Shown here: one piece after another, positions 55,572-64,000 of the stretch
Layout of the letters: each line of letters begins with the position of its first letter
Numbering within the stretch: the first letter of the stretch is position 1
NCBI RefSeq assembly: GCF_003952265.1
Contig: NZ_CP034438.1
Coordinates: 1,736,001-1,800,000, forward strand
Source of the DNA: Flaviflexus salsibiostraticola
Lineage (GTDB): Bacteria; Actinomycetota; Actinomycetes; Actinomycetales; Actinomycetaceae
DNA: 64,000 nucleotides
Direction of reading: 5' to 3'
Notes under the pieces: generated by a model
What the model was told of the DNA's origin: nothing
The model's input: only the letters and a program-made list of their open reading frames with translations
Databases searched by the model: none
Program-made: the position numbers and the translations under genes

Positions 55572-56627
55572 CTACACGCCGTCCGGAATCCGTTCGACGG
55601 GCAGCGAAAGGACGTCGAGGATGCGGTTGAGATCCTCGATTGAGCCGAAGTCCACGGTCATCGTCCCCTTCCGTGCGCCCAAGCGAATCTTGACGCGGGT
55701 ATCGAGCCTGTTGGACAGGTCTTCCGACAGTCGCATGAGCTGTGGAGCCGTCTCGCGAGTAGCCCGCCCTGCAGAACGCACACGCGGTTCGTCACCCAGC
55801 GCGACGATCTCTTCGACGGCGCGAACCGAGAGGCCCTCTGCGACGATCCGCTGAGCGAGGCGTTCCATGGCAGCAGGATCTGTCAGTCCTAGCAGTGCCC
55901 GTGCGTGCCCGGCTGAGAGCACTCCCGCGGCGACCCGCCGCTGCACGAGGGGCGGCAGCTTGAGCAGCCGAAGTGTATTGGAGATCTGCGGTCGCGAGCG
56001 TGCGATTCGGCGCGACAGCTCCTCCTGCGTGCATCCGAAGTCCTCGAGAAGCTGCTGATAGGCGGAGGCCTCTTCGAGGGGATTCAACTCGACGCGATGG
56101 AGGTTCTCCAACAGAGCATCGCGAAGCAGATCATCATCGGCGGTATCGCGGACAATTGCCGGAATCGACTCCAGGCCAGCTCTCGCCGAGGCGCGCCAGC
56201 GACGCTCGCCCATGATGAGCTCATATCCTCCATCGGGAACATGTCTCACGACAATGGGTTGGAGTAATCCAACCTCGGCGATGGAGTCTGCGAGCTCGGC
56301 CAGTTCGTCCTCGTCGAAGACTGTGCGGGGCTGCTTCGTATTGGCAAAAATCTGGTCAACAGGAATCTCAGTGAGCACCGCGCCTGGTACGGGAACGAGC
56401 CCCGCAGGTTCGTCTGGTGTTGGCACGTAGGGCTCCGGAGTCTCCACTTGGTCGAGTGCCTCCGGAGTAGGTGCGGATTCGACAGCCGTCAATGGGCCGT
56501 CACCGAAGAAGACATCGATCGCCTGCCGCTTGGGGAGGTCACCGTCGGTCTCTTGGGGTGCAGGGAATAGCGCCGAGATTCCCTTCCCGAGACTCTTGCG
56601 CGCCGGAGTTTTCCGCCGTTCTGCCAT
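55572..56627 (-). CDS. parB: chromosome-partitioning protein ParB
   Basis: A 351-residue ParB. The N-terminal GKGISALF box binds ParA; the CTP-binding region has LLQPIVVRHVPDGGYELIMGERRWRASARAGL; the helix-turn-helix that reads parS follows (LSRRIARSRPQISNTLRLL); the C-terminus dimerises. The start overlaps the parA stop (TAATG). Its six target sites lie just upstream of parA. Confidence 0.96.
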   Translation of the reverse strand: MAERRKTPARKSLGKGISALFPAPQETDGDLPKRQAIDVFFGDGPLTAVESAPTPEALDQVETPEPYVPTPDEPAGLVPVPGAVLTEIPVDQIFANTKQPRTVFDEDELAELADSIAEVGLLQPIVVRHVPDGGYELIMGERRWRASARAGLESIPAIVRDTADDDLLRDALLENLHRVELNPLEEASAYQQLLEDFGCTQEELSRRIARSRPQISNTLRLLKLPPLVQRRVAAGVLSAGHARALLGLTDPAAMERLAQRIVAEGLSVRAVEEIVALGDEPRVRSAGRATRETAPQLMRLSEDLSNRLDTRVKIRLGARKGTMTVDFGSIEDLNRILDVLSLPVERIPDGV

Positions 56628-57586
56628 TACTTCGCCCCCTGCTTCACGATCTCCAACGCTGCCTGCTCATACGCAATGGCACCAGGCGAGGAGGGGTTGT
56701 ACGTGATGACTGTCTGTTCGAAGCTCGGTGCCTCAGAAATTCGAACGGATCGCGGAATTTTGGTGTTGAGCGTCTTGTCCGGGAAGTGCTCCCGCACGTC
56801 CTGGGCCACCTCGTTCGCGAGGTTTGTCCGACGATCGAACATCGTCAACAGGATAGTTGAAATATCAAGTACTTCGTTGAAGGCGTTTTTGACGAGCTGG
56901 ACGTTATTGAGCAGCTGGCTGAGGCCTTCGAGCGCGTAGTATTCGCACTGAATAGGGATGAAGACCTCGTTGGCCGCGACCATCGCATTGATGGTCAGAA
57001 GACCAAGACTGGGCGGGCAATCGATCAGGACGTAGTCCAACCGTGCCTCGCCATTGTCTTCAGCTGAACTGAGGTAATCATCGAGAGCTGCCTTCAATCG
57101 GCTTTCCCGATTCTTCACTGTGACCAGCTCGATTTCGGCGCCAGACAGTTCTATGGTCGCCGGCACAACAGAGAGTGCAGGGCCTTCTTCGCTGTGCTGT
57201 ACAACCTCGCGGATAGACATGTCCCCCAGGAGCACGTCATAGATTGAGGCGACTTCGGAGTGATGCTCGATGCCAAGTGCGGTCGAGGCATTGCCCTGCG
57301 GGTCAGAGTCGATCACCAACACGTTCAGCCCATGCTTTGCCAAGGCCGCGGCAATGTTGACGGCTGTAGTTGTCTTGCCGACACCGCCCTTTTGGTTGGT
57401 GACGGCCATGATCCTGGTACTTATGGGCTTCGCAAAATCCGCCTCCATGAGCCTCTGACGTGCAGATTTGGTGTGAGCCAGCTCTGAGGCGATTGGCGAG
57501 CCGGCGCTCTCGGTCGCGATAGTGTCGTAAAAGGTTGAGTTTCGCGCTGTTTGTGAGCGCAATTGCTTGTTACGGGGATCAGCCAT
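56627..57586 (-). CDS. parA: chromosome-partitioning ATPase ParA
   Basis: A 319-residue ParA/Soj ATPase that moves ParB-parS complexes along the nucleoid. The deviant Walker A motif is KGGVGKTT (K66-T73), Walker A' is VIDSDPQGNAS and Walker B is DYVLIDCPPSLGL. The 55-residue N-terminal lead is of the usual actinobacterial type. It is preceded by the parS-bearing intergenic region. Confidence 0.96.
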   Translation of the reverse strand: MADPRNKQLRSQTARNSTFYDTIATESAGSPIASELAHTKSARQRLMEADFAKPISTRIMAVTNQKGGVGKTTTAVNIAAALAKHGLNVLVIDSDPQGNASTALGIEHHSEVASIYDVLLGDMSIREVVQHSEEGPALSVVPATIELSGAEIELVTVKNRESRLKAALDDYLSSAEDNGEARLDYVLIDCPPSLGLLTINAMVAANEVFIPIQCEYYALEGLSQLLNNVQLVKNAFNEVLDISTILLTMFDRRTNLANEVAQDVREHFPDKTLNTKIPRSVRISEAPSFEQTVITYNPSSPGAIAYEQAALEIVKQGAK

Positions 57587-57655
57587 TCGAACTCCTGTTG
57601 TTCTTATGCCTTGATTCTACGCACCGACGGTAGATTTTCCGGGAAGCCATATGCG

Positions 57656-57671
57656 TGTTTCACGTGAAACA
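57656..57671. promoter_or_regulatory. parS site 1
   Basis: TGTTTCACGTGAAACA, a perfect match to the ParB consensus. Confidence 0.95.
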
Positions 57672-57747
57672 CGTCGTACGTTTTTTCGTGACACTACGGC
57701 CATTGAGTAAAGCTGCGGTTGTCGATGCGCGGTCGTTCCTCGCTCCA

Positions 57748-57763
57748 AGTTTCACGTGAAACA
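57748..57763. promoter_or_regulatory. parS site 2
   Basis: AGTTTCACGTGAAACA, one outer mismatch to the consensus. Confidence 0.92.
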
Positions 57764-57843
57764 CTGCGAACAAACTGACGTCTGTGTTCGAGGCAGTGAT
57801 CTGCCGTCCGGTCGAGGGTACAACCGTGTACTTGCTCAGGTCG

Positions 57844-57859
57844 CGTTTCACGTGAAACC
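57844..57859. promoter_or_regulatory. parS site 3
   Basis: CGTTTCACGTGAAACC, two outer mismatches; the 14-base core is perfect. Confidence 0.9.
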
Positions 57860-58020
57860 ACGCGTCCACGCTAATGACGTACAATCTGTGCGCACCGGTT
57901 CGAGACCGCAGCACATGACCTGCCGACCTTGTACCTGCGCGACTCGAATATGCGCTAGTCCTAGAATTCGAGAGTTGTTTTGATCGATCGCTACTGACAC
58001 GCCACAGTCCGCCTCACCCG

Positions 58021-58036
58021 TGTTTCACGTGAAACA
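58021..58036. promoter_or_regulatory. parS site 4
   Basis: TGTTTCACGTGAAACA, a perfect consensus. Confidence 0.95.
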
Positions 58037-58085
58037 CCAGTTGAGCGTAGTCGGTTTGCGGGAGGTTATCTTGCCTTCTTGTAGC

Positions 58086-58101
58086 CGTTTCACGTGAAAC
58101 A
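58086..58101. promoter_or_regulatory. parS site 5
   Basis: CGTTTCACGTGAAACA, one outer mismatch. Confidence 0.92.
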
Positions 58102-58533
58102 CTCACGTCGCCCGTTTCCGGCCGACACTCGGGACAGTGGGATTATGGGCCACGCAATACGTGACATGCGAAAAGGCTCTAGCGTTCGAGCGCGTAGTTA
58201 CCATTTATGCGCACGCCTTAGTGAAGGCCGGCTTTCCAACTGTGACAAGCCCCCGAATGTGAGTAAGAAACCATGGTATAGCAGACCCCAACGAGGCGTT
58301 GCACCGCAATGCGGCTTCGACGTCCTATGTGCCACCATCCGTGACGATTCGGAAGAAACTGATTGAGGGTAACGATCAGCCAAAACTGCGGCTAGCTATC
58401 AAGGCGTTGCGATGAGGGTTAATGCGGGGTGCATCGATGGAGAGACAGAGTGAAGAGGTCGATGGCTGCGGGGAGGGAGCCCGGCTCGTGAAAATGTGAA
58501 TGTACGTCAGACGCCGGGCCGCGAGAGCTGAAC

Positions 58534-58549
58534 CGTTTCACGTGAAACA
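58534..58549. promoter_or_regulatory. parS site 6
   Basis: CGTTTCACGTGAAACA, one outer mismatch; separated from the others by about 430 bases. Confidence 0.92.
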
Positions 58550-58852
58550 ATACACGGGGGACATCGCCGGCACAGCACTCGAACCGGAGCACTGCCCGCC
58601 GGGGAGATACGCAGGTGGGTGCCTCCAATCAACCTTGTGGAGACAGTTTGTCGACGTAGATACTTCCGGCAACAGTCAACGACGCTGACCGTCAATCGGA
58701 ACGAAAAGATCTCCGGAAAACGCTCAGTTCGAAAAGGGTTCAGGAGGATAGCCGGCCATGTACATAGGCAATGACAGTACTGACCATCTGAGTCACCTAC
58801 ATCGCGCGGTCAAGCCAATCCTACTATAGCATTACAGTAAGACTATATCTTG

Positions 58853-59479
58853 TCACTTCTTTTCGGCCACAACGACGCGTGTCGCCTCGTCGGTCCCCGG
58901 GACGTCCACGACGTGAAGGTCAACCCACGCCACCTTGTTCTTCTTGAACACCGACTGTGCATCGTCGATCTCGATACCGGCGCGCTCTCCCTTGAGCGCG
59001 ACTAAGTGACCGCCACTCTTGAGGACAGGCATTGCCATTGGAATCAGCTTCTTGAGGGCCGCGACTGCACGGGCGGTGACGACCTGGACTTGGAACTCAC
59101 CATGCAGCTCTTCAATCCTTGTGCGATGGATCGTCACGTTGGAAAGGTCCAAGGCGTCGGTCACTTCGCTGAGCCACGCGACCCGGCGTTCCATCGACTC
59201 AGCCAGATGAACATGCACATCGGGTCGAGTCGCTGCGAGCACAATTCCTGGGAGGCCGCCGCCTGACCCAACGTCGATCGTGACCGCGCGGTCCGGAATG
59301 AAGGAATTGATCGCCATCGAGTTAAGGATGTGACGCGACCAAAGCCTCGGGAGTTCCCGGGGACCGATCAAGCCCCGCTCCTCGCCCTGGTCCCAAAGCA
59401 TCTGGGCGTAGGTATCCAGCTTCTCCCAACTGTCACCGAGCAGCTCGGGACCGTTGGAGGGGGTGTCATCGTGACGCAT
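58853..59479 (-). CDS. rsmG: 16S rRNA (guanine-527-N7) methyltransferase
   Basis: A 208-residue RsmG/GidB. SAM-binding VTIDVGSGGGLPGIVLAATRPD is the signature; LGPRELPRLWSRHILNS-like residues (GPRELPRLWSRHILNSMAI) and VTARAVAALKKLIPMAMPVLKSGGHLVALKG complete the fold. Loss of the enzyme gives low-level streptomycin resistance in other species. It follows jag by five bases. Confidence 0.95.
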   Translation of the reverse strand: MRHDDTPSNGPELLGDSWEKLDTYAQMLWDQGEERGLIGPRELPRLWSRHILNSMAINSFIPDRAVTIDVGSGGGLPGIVLAATRPDVHVHLAESMERRVAWLSEVTDALDLSNVTIHRTRIEELHGEFQVQVVTARAVAALKKLIPMAMPVLKSGGHLVALKGERAGIEIDDAQSVFKKNKVAWVDLHVVDVPGTDEATRVVVAEKK

Positions 59480-59484
59480 AGAGA

Positions 59485-60069
59485 CTAGTCTTCGTCCTCG
59501 GTGTCATCGCCGTCGCCGTCCTCATAATCCTCGCTGTCATCGACATACTCCTCAGCGTCGTCCTCGTCATCCGCGAGACCGATGACGACGTGACGATTCG
59601 GGCCGACGCCTTCCGAGTCGGATGCAAGACCCGCAGCGGCGACAGCATCGTGAACGACCTTCCGCTCGAACGGGTTCATCGGCTCGAGGTGCTTCTCTTC
59701 TCCGCTTTCGAGAACATCCTTGATCGCCTTCTTGGCGAGAGCCAGCACGCGCTCTCGATGGTGTGCACGGTAACCATCGATGTCGAGCATGAGGCGCGAC
59801 CTCTCACCAGTCGCCGTCTGCACGGCGAGGCGAGTCAACTCCTGAAGAGCATCAAGGACCTCTCCGTTCTTGCCGACAAGCTTCTTGAGTCGGGGATCCG
59901 AGCCGTCGTCGGTGACGATGGCAAGGCTGGCCCGATCAGCCTCGATCGAGATGTCGATATCGCCGTCAAGGTCAGCAATATCGAGAAGCTCCTCGAGGTA
60001 ATCTGCGGCAATGTCGCCCTCTGCGTCGAGGCGCTTGATCAGGTCCTCGCGGTCTTTCGAGTCAGGCAT
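59485..60069 (-). CDS. jag: KH/R3H RNA-binding protein (Jag/KhpB)
   Basis: A 194-residue single-strand nucleic-acid-binding protein with a KH domain (SLAIVTDDGSDPRLKKLVGKNGEVLDALQELTRLAV) and an R3H domain (DIDGYRAHHRERVLALAKKAIKDVLESGEEKHLEPMNPFERKVVHDAVAAAG). A strongly acidic tail of about 30 residues (Asp/Glu) follows. The N-terminal Jag_N domain is absent, as usual in actinobacteria. It lies between yidC and rsmG. Confidence 0.93.
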   Translation of the reverse strand: MPDSKDREDLIKRLDAEGDIAADYLEELLDIADLDGDIDISIEADRASLAIVTDDGSDPRLKKLVGKNGEVLDALQELTRLAVQTATGERSRLMLDIDGYRAHHRERVLALAKKAIKDVLESGEEKHLEPMNPFERKVVHDAVAAAGLASDSEGVGPNRHVVIGLADDEDDAEEYVDDSEDYEDGDGDDTEDED

Positions 60070-60123
60070 GATGTCCCTATCTGTGTATGTGAAGCGAACA
60101 GCGCTTCAAAGCATTGATCTGTA

Positions 60124-61392
60124 CTACTTGCCCTTGCGCTTTTCGCGCTGGATGCGACGCTGCTCGGCACGTCGTGCGGCCCTGACGGCGGCCCTCTCGG
60201 CAGCCGTCAGCCCACCCTTGTCGACCTCTTCGAGGTCTTCAGCGATGTGCTCCACCGCCTCGTCCACGATGTCCTCAGGCTCGCGCTCAGCTTCGGCTGA
60301 TGGCTGGGGTGCATCGGCGCGGCGCTGCTTCTTCGACTTCTTCTTCGGTTGCGAAACCGGCGTTTCCTCGAGTTCTGCGGTGGGCTCGGGCTCGGCTCCG
60401 GGAATGATCTTCTTGGCCTCGTCCTTGTCGATTCCACGCTTCTTCGCCCGGTTCTTCCCAACCGGCTGCTGACGCTGACCCTTCGTCTCCTCGACCACGG
60501 TCGATTCGGCCTTCTCCTCCGGAGGAAGACCCTTCTTGATACGGCGTTCACGGTCACGCTTCTCCTTCGCCTTGTAGGCGTCAGAGCCGGGTGCCGGTGC
60601 GTTGGTGATCATGTAGAGCTGCTGGCCGAAGGACCAGATATTGGAGACGACCCAGTAGATGAGAACGCCAACGGGGAAAGCAATGCCTGAGACAAGGAAG
60701 ATGACCGGGAAGAGCCAGATCATGATCTGCTGCGTCCGGTACATCGGGTTGTCGGAGCTCTTGGCCTCCTCCGGCATGTTCTTCGAGATCATCATGCGCT
60801 GCGACACGAACATCGTGGCCGACATGATGATGACGAGAATCATCGCGACAATGCGGACGGTGAGCTCGTCGCCGCCGCCGAGCGTCGGCTGGTTGAACGA
60901 GGCTGCAAGAGGAGCACCGAATACCTTTGATGACTCGATCTCCAGCGCTGCCGCCTGATCAAGAGGACCAATGGCGCCGCGGCTTCCCTCAGCGATCGGA
61001 ACAACGTTATTGAGAACCCGGAACAGCGCGAGGAAAATGGGCGTCTGGATGAGGAGCGGCATACACGCCGCGAACGGAGAGGTGCCTGCATCCTTGTAGA
61101 TCGCCTGCATCTCCGCCTGCATGCGCTGCTGAGAGTACGTGTCCTTCTTACCCTTGTACTTCTTCTGCAGCTTCTTCAGCTCCGGCTGGATGAGCTGCTG
61201 GGCGCGAGAGGAATTGATCTGCTTCTTGAACAGGGGCAGGATCAGGATCCTGACGACGACGGTGAGGCCGACGATCGACCACACCCACGCCGAGCCGGCG
61301 CCATCGGCAAGACCGATGGCTGTGAGCCCGCGGTGGATGATGTCCATGATCCACGCGATGACCCACATAATGGGGAAGAGGATGGTATCCAA
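60124..61392 (-). CDS. yidC: membrane protein insertase YidC
   Basis: A 422-residue Oxa1/YidC insertase with five membrane helices and the cavity Arg in VVRILILPLFKKQ; it has no large periplasmic domain, as in gram-positives. INSSRAQQLIQPELKKLQKKYKGKK is the cytoplasmic coiled coil. From about residue 270 on the tail is long, charged and low-complexity (Lys/Glu-rich, ending RRIQREKRKGK), which likely contacts the ribosome. Confidence 0.95.
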   Translation of the reverse strand: MDTILFPIMWVIAWIMDIIHRGLTAIGLADGAGSAWVWSIVGLTVVVRILILPLFKKQINSSRAQQLIQPELKKLQKKYKGKKDTYSQQRMQAEMQAIYKDAGTSPFAACMPLLIQTPIFLALFRVLNNVVPIAEGSRGAIGPLDQAAALEIESSKVFGAPLAASFNQPTLGGGDELTVRIVAMILVIIMSATMFVSQRMMISKNMPEEAKSSDNPMYRTQQIMIWLFPVIFLVSGIAFPVGVLIYWVVSNIWSFGQQLYMITNAPAPGSDAYKAKEKRDRERRIKKGLPPEEKAESTVVEETKGQRQQPVGKNRAKKRGIDKDEAKKIIPGAEPEPTAELEETPVSQPKKKSKKQRRADAPQPSAEAEREPEDIVDEAVEHIAEDLEEVDKGGLTAAERAAVRAARRAEQRRIQREKRKGK

Positions 61393-61395
61393 GGC

Positions 61396-61806
61396 TCAGT
61401 CTTTCCTAGTCTCGCAGTCATGCCGCTCGCGCGGCCCGTCAATATTCGTGTTCTGCTGTGCCTCATGCGGCACGCTGTCCTCGCCTGAGTGATTCTCTCT
61501 GGACGCGGCAGAACTGCTGGCCTCTTCTTCGCCCCACAGACTGAGGAGCTCACTGTGTCCCAGCGGCCTGCCGGGCCATGCCCCCTTCTCAGGAACATAG
61601 TCGGCTCCACCTTTGGACCACGGGTTGCATCGGAGAATACGCCAAGTGGCTATCAGTGTACCCTTGCCCGCACCGTGGATCTGAACCGACTCGAGCGCAT
61701 AGGAGGAGCAGCTCGGGTAGTACCGGCATCGCGGCGCGAAACGTGGTGAAATGCGCCGCTGATAGAAGCGGATAATGGCGGACAGCGCCCGGGCCACGAT
61801 ACTCAT
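61396..61806 (-). CDS. yidD: membrane protein insertion efficiency factor YidD
   Basis: A 136-residue YidD. The core IIRFYQRRISPRFAPRCRYYPSCSSYALESVQIHGAGKGTLIATWRILRCNPWSKGGADYVP, with its three conserved cysteines, is complete in the first 75 residues. The remaining polar tail is species-specific. The ATG at 61806 overlaps the rnpA stop (ATGA). Confidence 0.95.
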   Translation of the reverse strand: MSIVARALSAIIRFYQRRISPRFAPRCRYYPSCSSYALESVQIHGAGKGTLIATWRILRCNPWSKGGADYVPEKGAWPGRPLGHSELLSLWGEEEASSSAASRENHSGEDSVPHEAQQNTNIDGPRERHDCETRKD

Positions 61807-62162
61807 CGACTCAGACCCGTTGCGTTCGACCATGCGCGATCCAGGTCCCTTGCGAGTGCGTCGGCGGTCAGTCCCGCGGCGTCGGGGAAGACGCGGATGA
61901 CGAGACTCTCACCCGGGTGCAGTCGGTCGAGGCGATCCCGCATGAGATGGCGCAGCTGCCGCCGGACACGGTTGCGCTTGATCGCGTTGCCAACGGTTTT
62001 CGGCACGACGAAGCCGACCAGGGCAGAATCCTGGTCGGCTGTGCCCGCTCTGTCCGGAGAACAGAGGTGGACCATGAGGCTATGTGCCCTGCCTCGAACT
62101 CCGCCTCTGATCGTGGCCCGAAAGTCTCCGGACGTCCGCATACGGTTGTGCGCCGGAAGCAC
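61803..62162 (-). CDS. rnpA: ribonuclease P protein component
   Basis: A 119-residue RnpA, the protein cofactor of RNase P. The basic RNR motif is clear in VGNAIKRNRVRRQLRHLMRDRL, and the N-terminal MLPAHNRMRTSGDFRATIRGG is typical. A GTG start is used. It lies 14 bases downstream of rpmH. Confidence 0.95.
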   Translation of the reverse strand: MLPAHNRMRTSGDFRATIRGGVRGRAHSLMVHLCSPDRAGTADQDSALVGFVVPKTVGNAIKRNRVRRQLRHLMRDRLDRLHPGESLVIRVFPDAAGLTADALARDLDRAWSNATGLSR

Positions 62163-62176
62163 GAGCCCTCAGCGAC

Positions 62177-62314
62177 TCAGGCAGAGAGCTTTGCGCGGCC
62201 CTTGCGACGGCGACCGGCCAGAATCGCGCGGCCGGCTCGGGTAGCCATGCGCTTGCGGAAGCCGTGCACCTTCGAACGCTTGCGGTTGTTGGGCTGGAAA
62301 GTCCGCTTCACCAT
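62177..62314 (-). CDS. rpmH: 50S ribosomal protein L34
   Basis: The 45-residue L34 ([43 protein letters not shown]). GGAG precedes the ATG. It heads the rpmH-rnpA-yidD-yidC-jag-rsmG operon divergent from dnaA. Confidence 0.97.
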   Translation of the reverse strand: MVKRTFQPNNRKRSKVHGFRKRMATRAGRAILAGRRRKGRAKLSA

Positions 62315-62692
62315 GATGATCTCCACTCGGTCGTCGGCTAACGAGTCGGTCGATAGCCACATAACCAGAAAAGACTAGGCAAAAGGGTGCGACGGGTCAA
62401 TGAGATGCCTGGTGAGGTGAGCAGTCTCACCGGCACCGGGACCGCATGAAAATTTGTCGTCGACGTAATTCACATCCGGGGAAAAAGTTTCATCCACAGC
62501 TGTGTAATCACAATATTGTAGTTCCATGGTTTGGCCAAAGCTCAGGCCGAAAAACCACCCTCGAACTTTTCCACAGTTGTGGATAAGGCTGTGGAGAGAG
62601 GCCCGCCAAACGTGTCGTGGAACGAGGAATCTGGCCTACGATGAGGCGAGTACCCGCGAGCAGCGGCCCGCTTTCACACAAGGAGTTCCTCA
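62315..62692. other. rpmH-dnaA intergenic region with DnaA boxes
   Basis: About 380 bases. Contains one perfect DnaA box (62578-62586, reverse) and near matches at 62490 (TCATCCACA) and 62567 (TTTTCCACA), beside an AT-rich stretch (62501-62525). It holds the divergent rpmH and dnaA promoters and probably DnaA autoregulation. In many actinobacteria the working origin is on the other side of dnaA, which is outside the window. Confidence 0.6.
62578..62586 (-). promoter_or_regulatory. perfect DnaA box
   Basis: TGTGGATAA, the reverse of TTATCCACA. It faces a TTTTCCACA (62567-62575, one mismatch) two bases away, so a DnaA dimer could bind. Confidence 0.8.
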
Positions 62693-64000
62693 ATGTCAGA
62701 TCCTCGCGTTGCCCTTGATGCCTGGACCGCTGCCATTGAGCTCCTTCGAGCTGAAGACGAACTGACCGACTCACAGACCGCTTTCGTCCGCATGGCGCAC
62801 CCGCTTGCGACCGTGGACGACATCTTCGTCGTCGCCGTGAGCTCGGACTTCATCAAGTCGTGGATCGAGGAGAACGCCTCACGGGCAATGGAGGGCAAGC
62901 TCACCGACATACTCGGCCGGGAGAAGCGCATCCTCATCTCTGTGGATTCGTCGCTGGGCGAGGCTCCGCTCCAGCAGACATCTGAACCCATTCATTCCCG
63001 CGGATTCACGCCGGAACCGACGCCCGCATCGACGCACACGGAATACGCCGAGCCTGTCAGTCCTTCCGCCATGTCCTTTGATCCGAGGGACGATGCCCTG
63101 TCTGTTGCCTCGGCGGCTGATGCCGCTGCGGATCGGCCCCGTCGAGGACCCGGCGCCTCGGAGACGACACTGCGGACGGCCGGGCTCAATCCGCGGTACA
63201 CATTCGACTCCTTCGTCATCGGCGAGTCCAACCGATTCGCGCACGGGACCTCCTTCGCCGTCGCCGAGGCGCCGGGTCAGACCTATAGTCCGCTGTTCAT
63301 CTACGGCGACTCGGGAATGGGCAAGACCCACCTCATGCATGCGATCGGGAACTACGCCCTCAATCTGTACCCGGAGCTCAAGGTCAAGTACGTCTCCGCC
63401 GAGGAGTTCACGAACGACTTCGTCAACTCGCTCGACAAGAACACGAAGCATCGCTTCAAGGAGCGCTACCGCTCGATCGATATCCTCCTCATCGATGACA
63501 TCCAATTCTTCGGCGACAAAGAGGGCACGGTCGAGGAGTTTTTCCACACGTTCAATGCCCTCTCCAACGCCAATAAGCAGATCGTCATCTCCTCCGACGT
63601 TGCCCCGCACCTGCTGCGCGACTTCGAGGACCGCATGATCTCGCGCTTCGCGTCCGGCATCACCGCCAATATCAGGCCCCCTGACCTCGAGACGCGCATG
63701 GCGATCATCAATCGCAAGGCGGCGAGTGATGGCCTGTCGGTTCCCCCGGACGTCTCCGAGTACATCGCGACGAAGGTTGCGACGAACGTCCGTGAGATCG
63801 AAGGGGCACTGCGGCGCGTCACCGCGTACTGCGATCTGTCGAAGCAGGACCTCACGGTGGCACTCGCCGAGATGGTGCTCAAGGACATCATCGCCGACCC
63901 GGATTCACTCGAGATCACGGCCGGCCTCATCATGGCTCAGACCGCGAGCTACTTCCGGATCACCATCGATGACCTCAGTTCCCCGGATCGGACGAGGATG
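62693..64000 (+). CDS. dnaA: chromosomal replication initiator DnaA, 3' end cut off
   Basis: The first 436 residues of DnaA, running off the right edge. Domain I (to about 90) and a loose domain II are followed by the AAA+ core: LNPRYTFDSFVIGESNRFAH, Walker A GDSGMGKTH, LLIDDIQFFGDKE (Walker B), VISSDVAPHLLRDFEDRMISRF (sensor 1 and box VII region) and NVREIEGALRRV (sensor 2). AAGGAG lies seven bases before the ATG. The DNA-binding domain IV begins at the cut end. Confidence 0.97.
   Translation, partial: MSDPRVALDAWTAAIELLRAEDELTDSQTAFVRMAHPLATVDDIFVVAVSSDFIKSWIEENASRAMEGKLTDILGREKRILISVDSSLGEAPLQQTSEPIHSRGFTPEPTPASTHTEYAEPVSPSAMSFDPRDDALSVASAADAAADRPRRGPGASETTLRTAGLNPRYTFDSFVIGESNRFAHGTSFAVAEAPGQTYSPLFIYGDSGMGKTHLMHAIGNYALNLYPELKVKYVSAEEFTNDFVNSLDKNTKHRFKERYRSIDILLIDDIQFFGDKEGTVEEFFHTFNALSNANKQIVISSDVAPHLLRDFEDRMISRFASGITANIRPPDLETRMAIINRKAASDGLSVPPDVSEYIATKVATNVREIEGALRRVTAYCDLSKQDLTVALAEMVLKDIIADPDSLEITAGLIMAQTASYFRITIDDLSSPDRTRM

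Larger units (their letters stand above)
57587..58852. other. centromere-like intergenic region with six parS sites
   Basis: A gene-poor stretch of about 1.27 kb between parA and rsmG. It has six 16-base parS palindromes (57656, 57748, 57844, 58021, 58086, 58534) and, towards its rsmG end, lower GC than its surroundings. Short open frames here have no ribosome binding sites and run through the parS sites; none looks protein-coding. Promoters for the parAB operon must lie at its left end. Confidence 0.7.

Noticed and set aside
57756..58366. Small open frames between parA and rsmG
   Set aside because: They begin in or run through parS palindromes, lack ribosome sites and show no protein pattern.

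Overview
The window is a piece of a high-GC chromosome from an actinobacterium, and it runs into the replication-origin end. The right side carries the conserved block rpmH-rnpA-yidD-yidC-jag-rsmG-parA-parB facing a divergent dnaA, six parS centromere sites, and the cca-NUDIX-DUF6049-murJ(pseudokinase fusion)-trxB series typical of Actinomycetales. Class Ib ribonucleotide reductase, luxS with a pfs-like gene, and the gene content as a whole suggest Actinomycetaceae or a near relative. That placement is inference; no rRNA is present to test it. I found no tRNA, CRISPR array or prophage.

Layout. 1-7.6 kb: tail of a sugar-type solute-binding protein, a low-molecular-weight tyrosine phosphatase, a lipoprotein, an AlkZ-like DNA glycosylase, a SHOCT/multicopper-oxidase pair, an HdeD-like membrane protein, and an MFS exporter controlled by a SmtB/ArsR-type sensor. 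7.8-15.6 kb is the accessory and decaying part: a tiny lipoprotein, an MgtA-type P-type ATPase gene broken both by a 10-C tract and by a cleanly inserted ISL3-family element with an 8-bp target duplication, a methyltransferase followed by a decayed copy of its own 3' end, and an AbiE type IV toxin-antitoxin pair. 15.8-24.8 kb holds nrdF and, about 5 kb away, the nrdHIE operon behind a promoter bracketed by two NrdR-like boxes. An ABC exporter, membrane and sugar acyltransferases and a YbaK deacylase lie between them.

25-37 kb: an SdpI-like membrane protein, citrate synthase, an overlapping thiamine-binding/NUDIX/serine-dehydratase operon, luxS followed by an MTA/SAH nucleosidase fused to two putative DNA-binding repeats, a radical SAM/SPASM enzyme, an LLM flavin oxidoreductase, oligopeptidase B, a DUF3152 protease-like protein, a cysteine-free DsbA-fold protein and RNase HI with an extra N-terminal domain. 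37.9-46 kb (minus strand): the rpsF-ssb-rpsR-rplI operon, a class A penicillin-binding protein with a TEEP-repeat tail, an AI-2E family permease, an MFS protein and the CCA-adding enzyme. 46-55.6 kb (plus strand): NUDIX, DUF6049, MurJ fusion, TrxB, thioredoxin, aminotransferase and D-Ala-D-Ala ligase. 55.6-64 kb: segregation, ribosome/membrane biogenesis and initiation genes around the origin.

Many single genes have no Shine-Dalgarno sequence but a TANNNT -10 element 6-7 bases before the ATG, which points to widespread leaderless transcription. The observations most worth following are the nucleosidase/DNA-binding-repeat fusion next to luxS, the doubly broken mgtA, the six-site parS cluster and the NrdR-box promoter.
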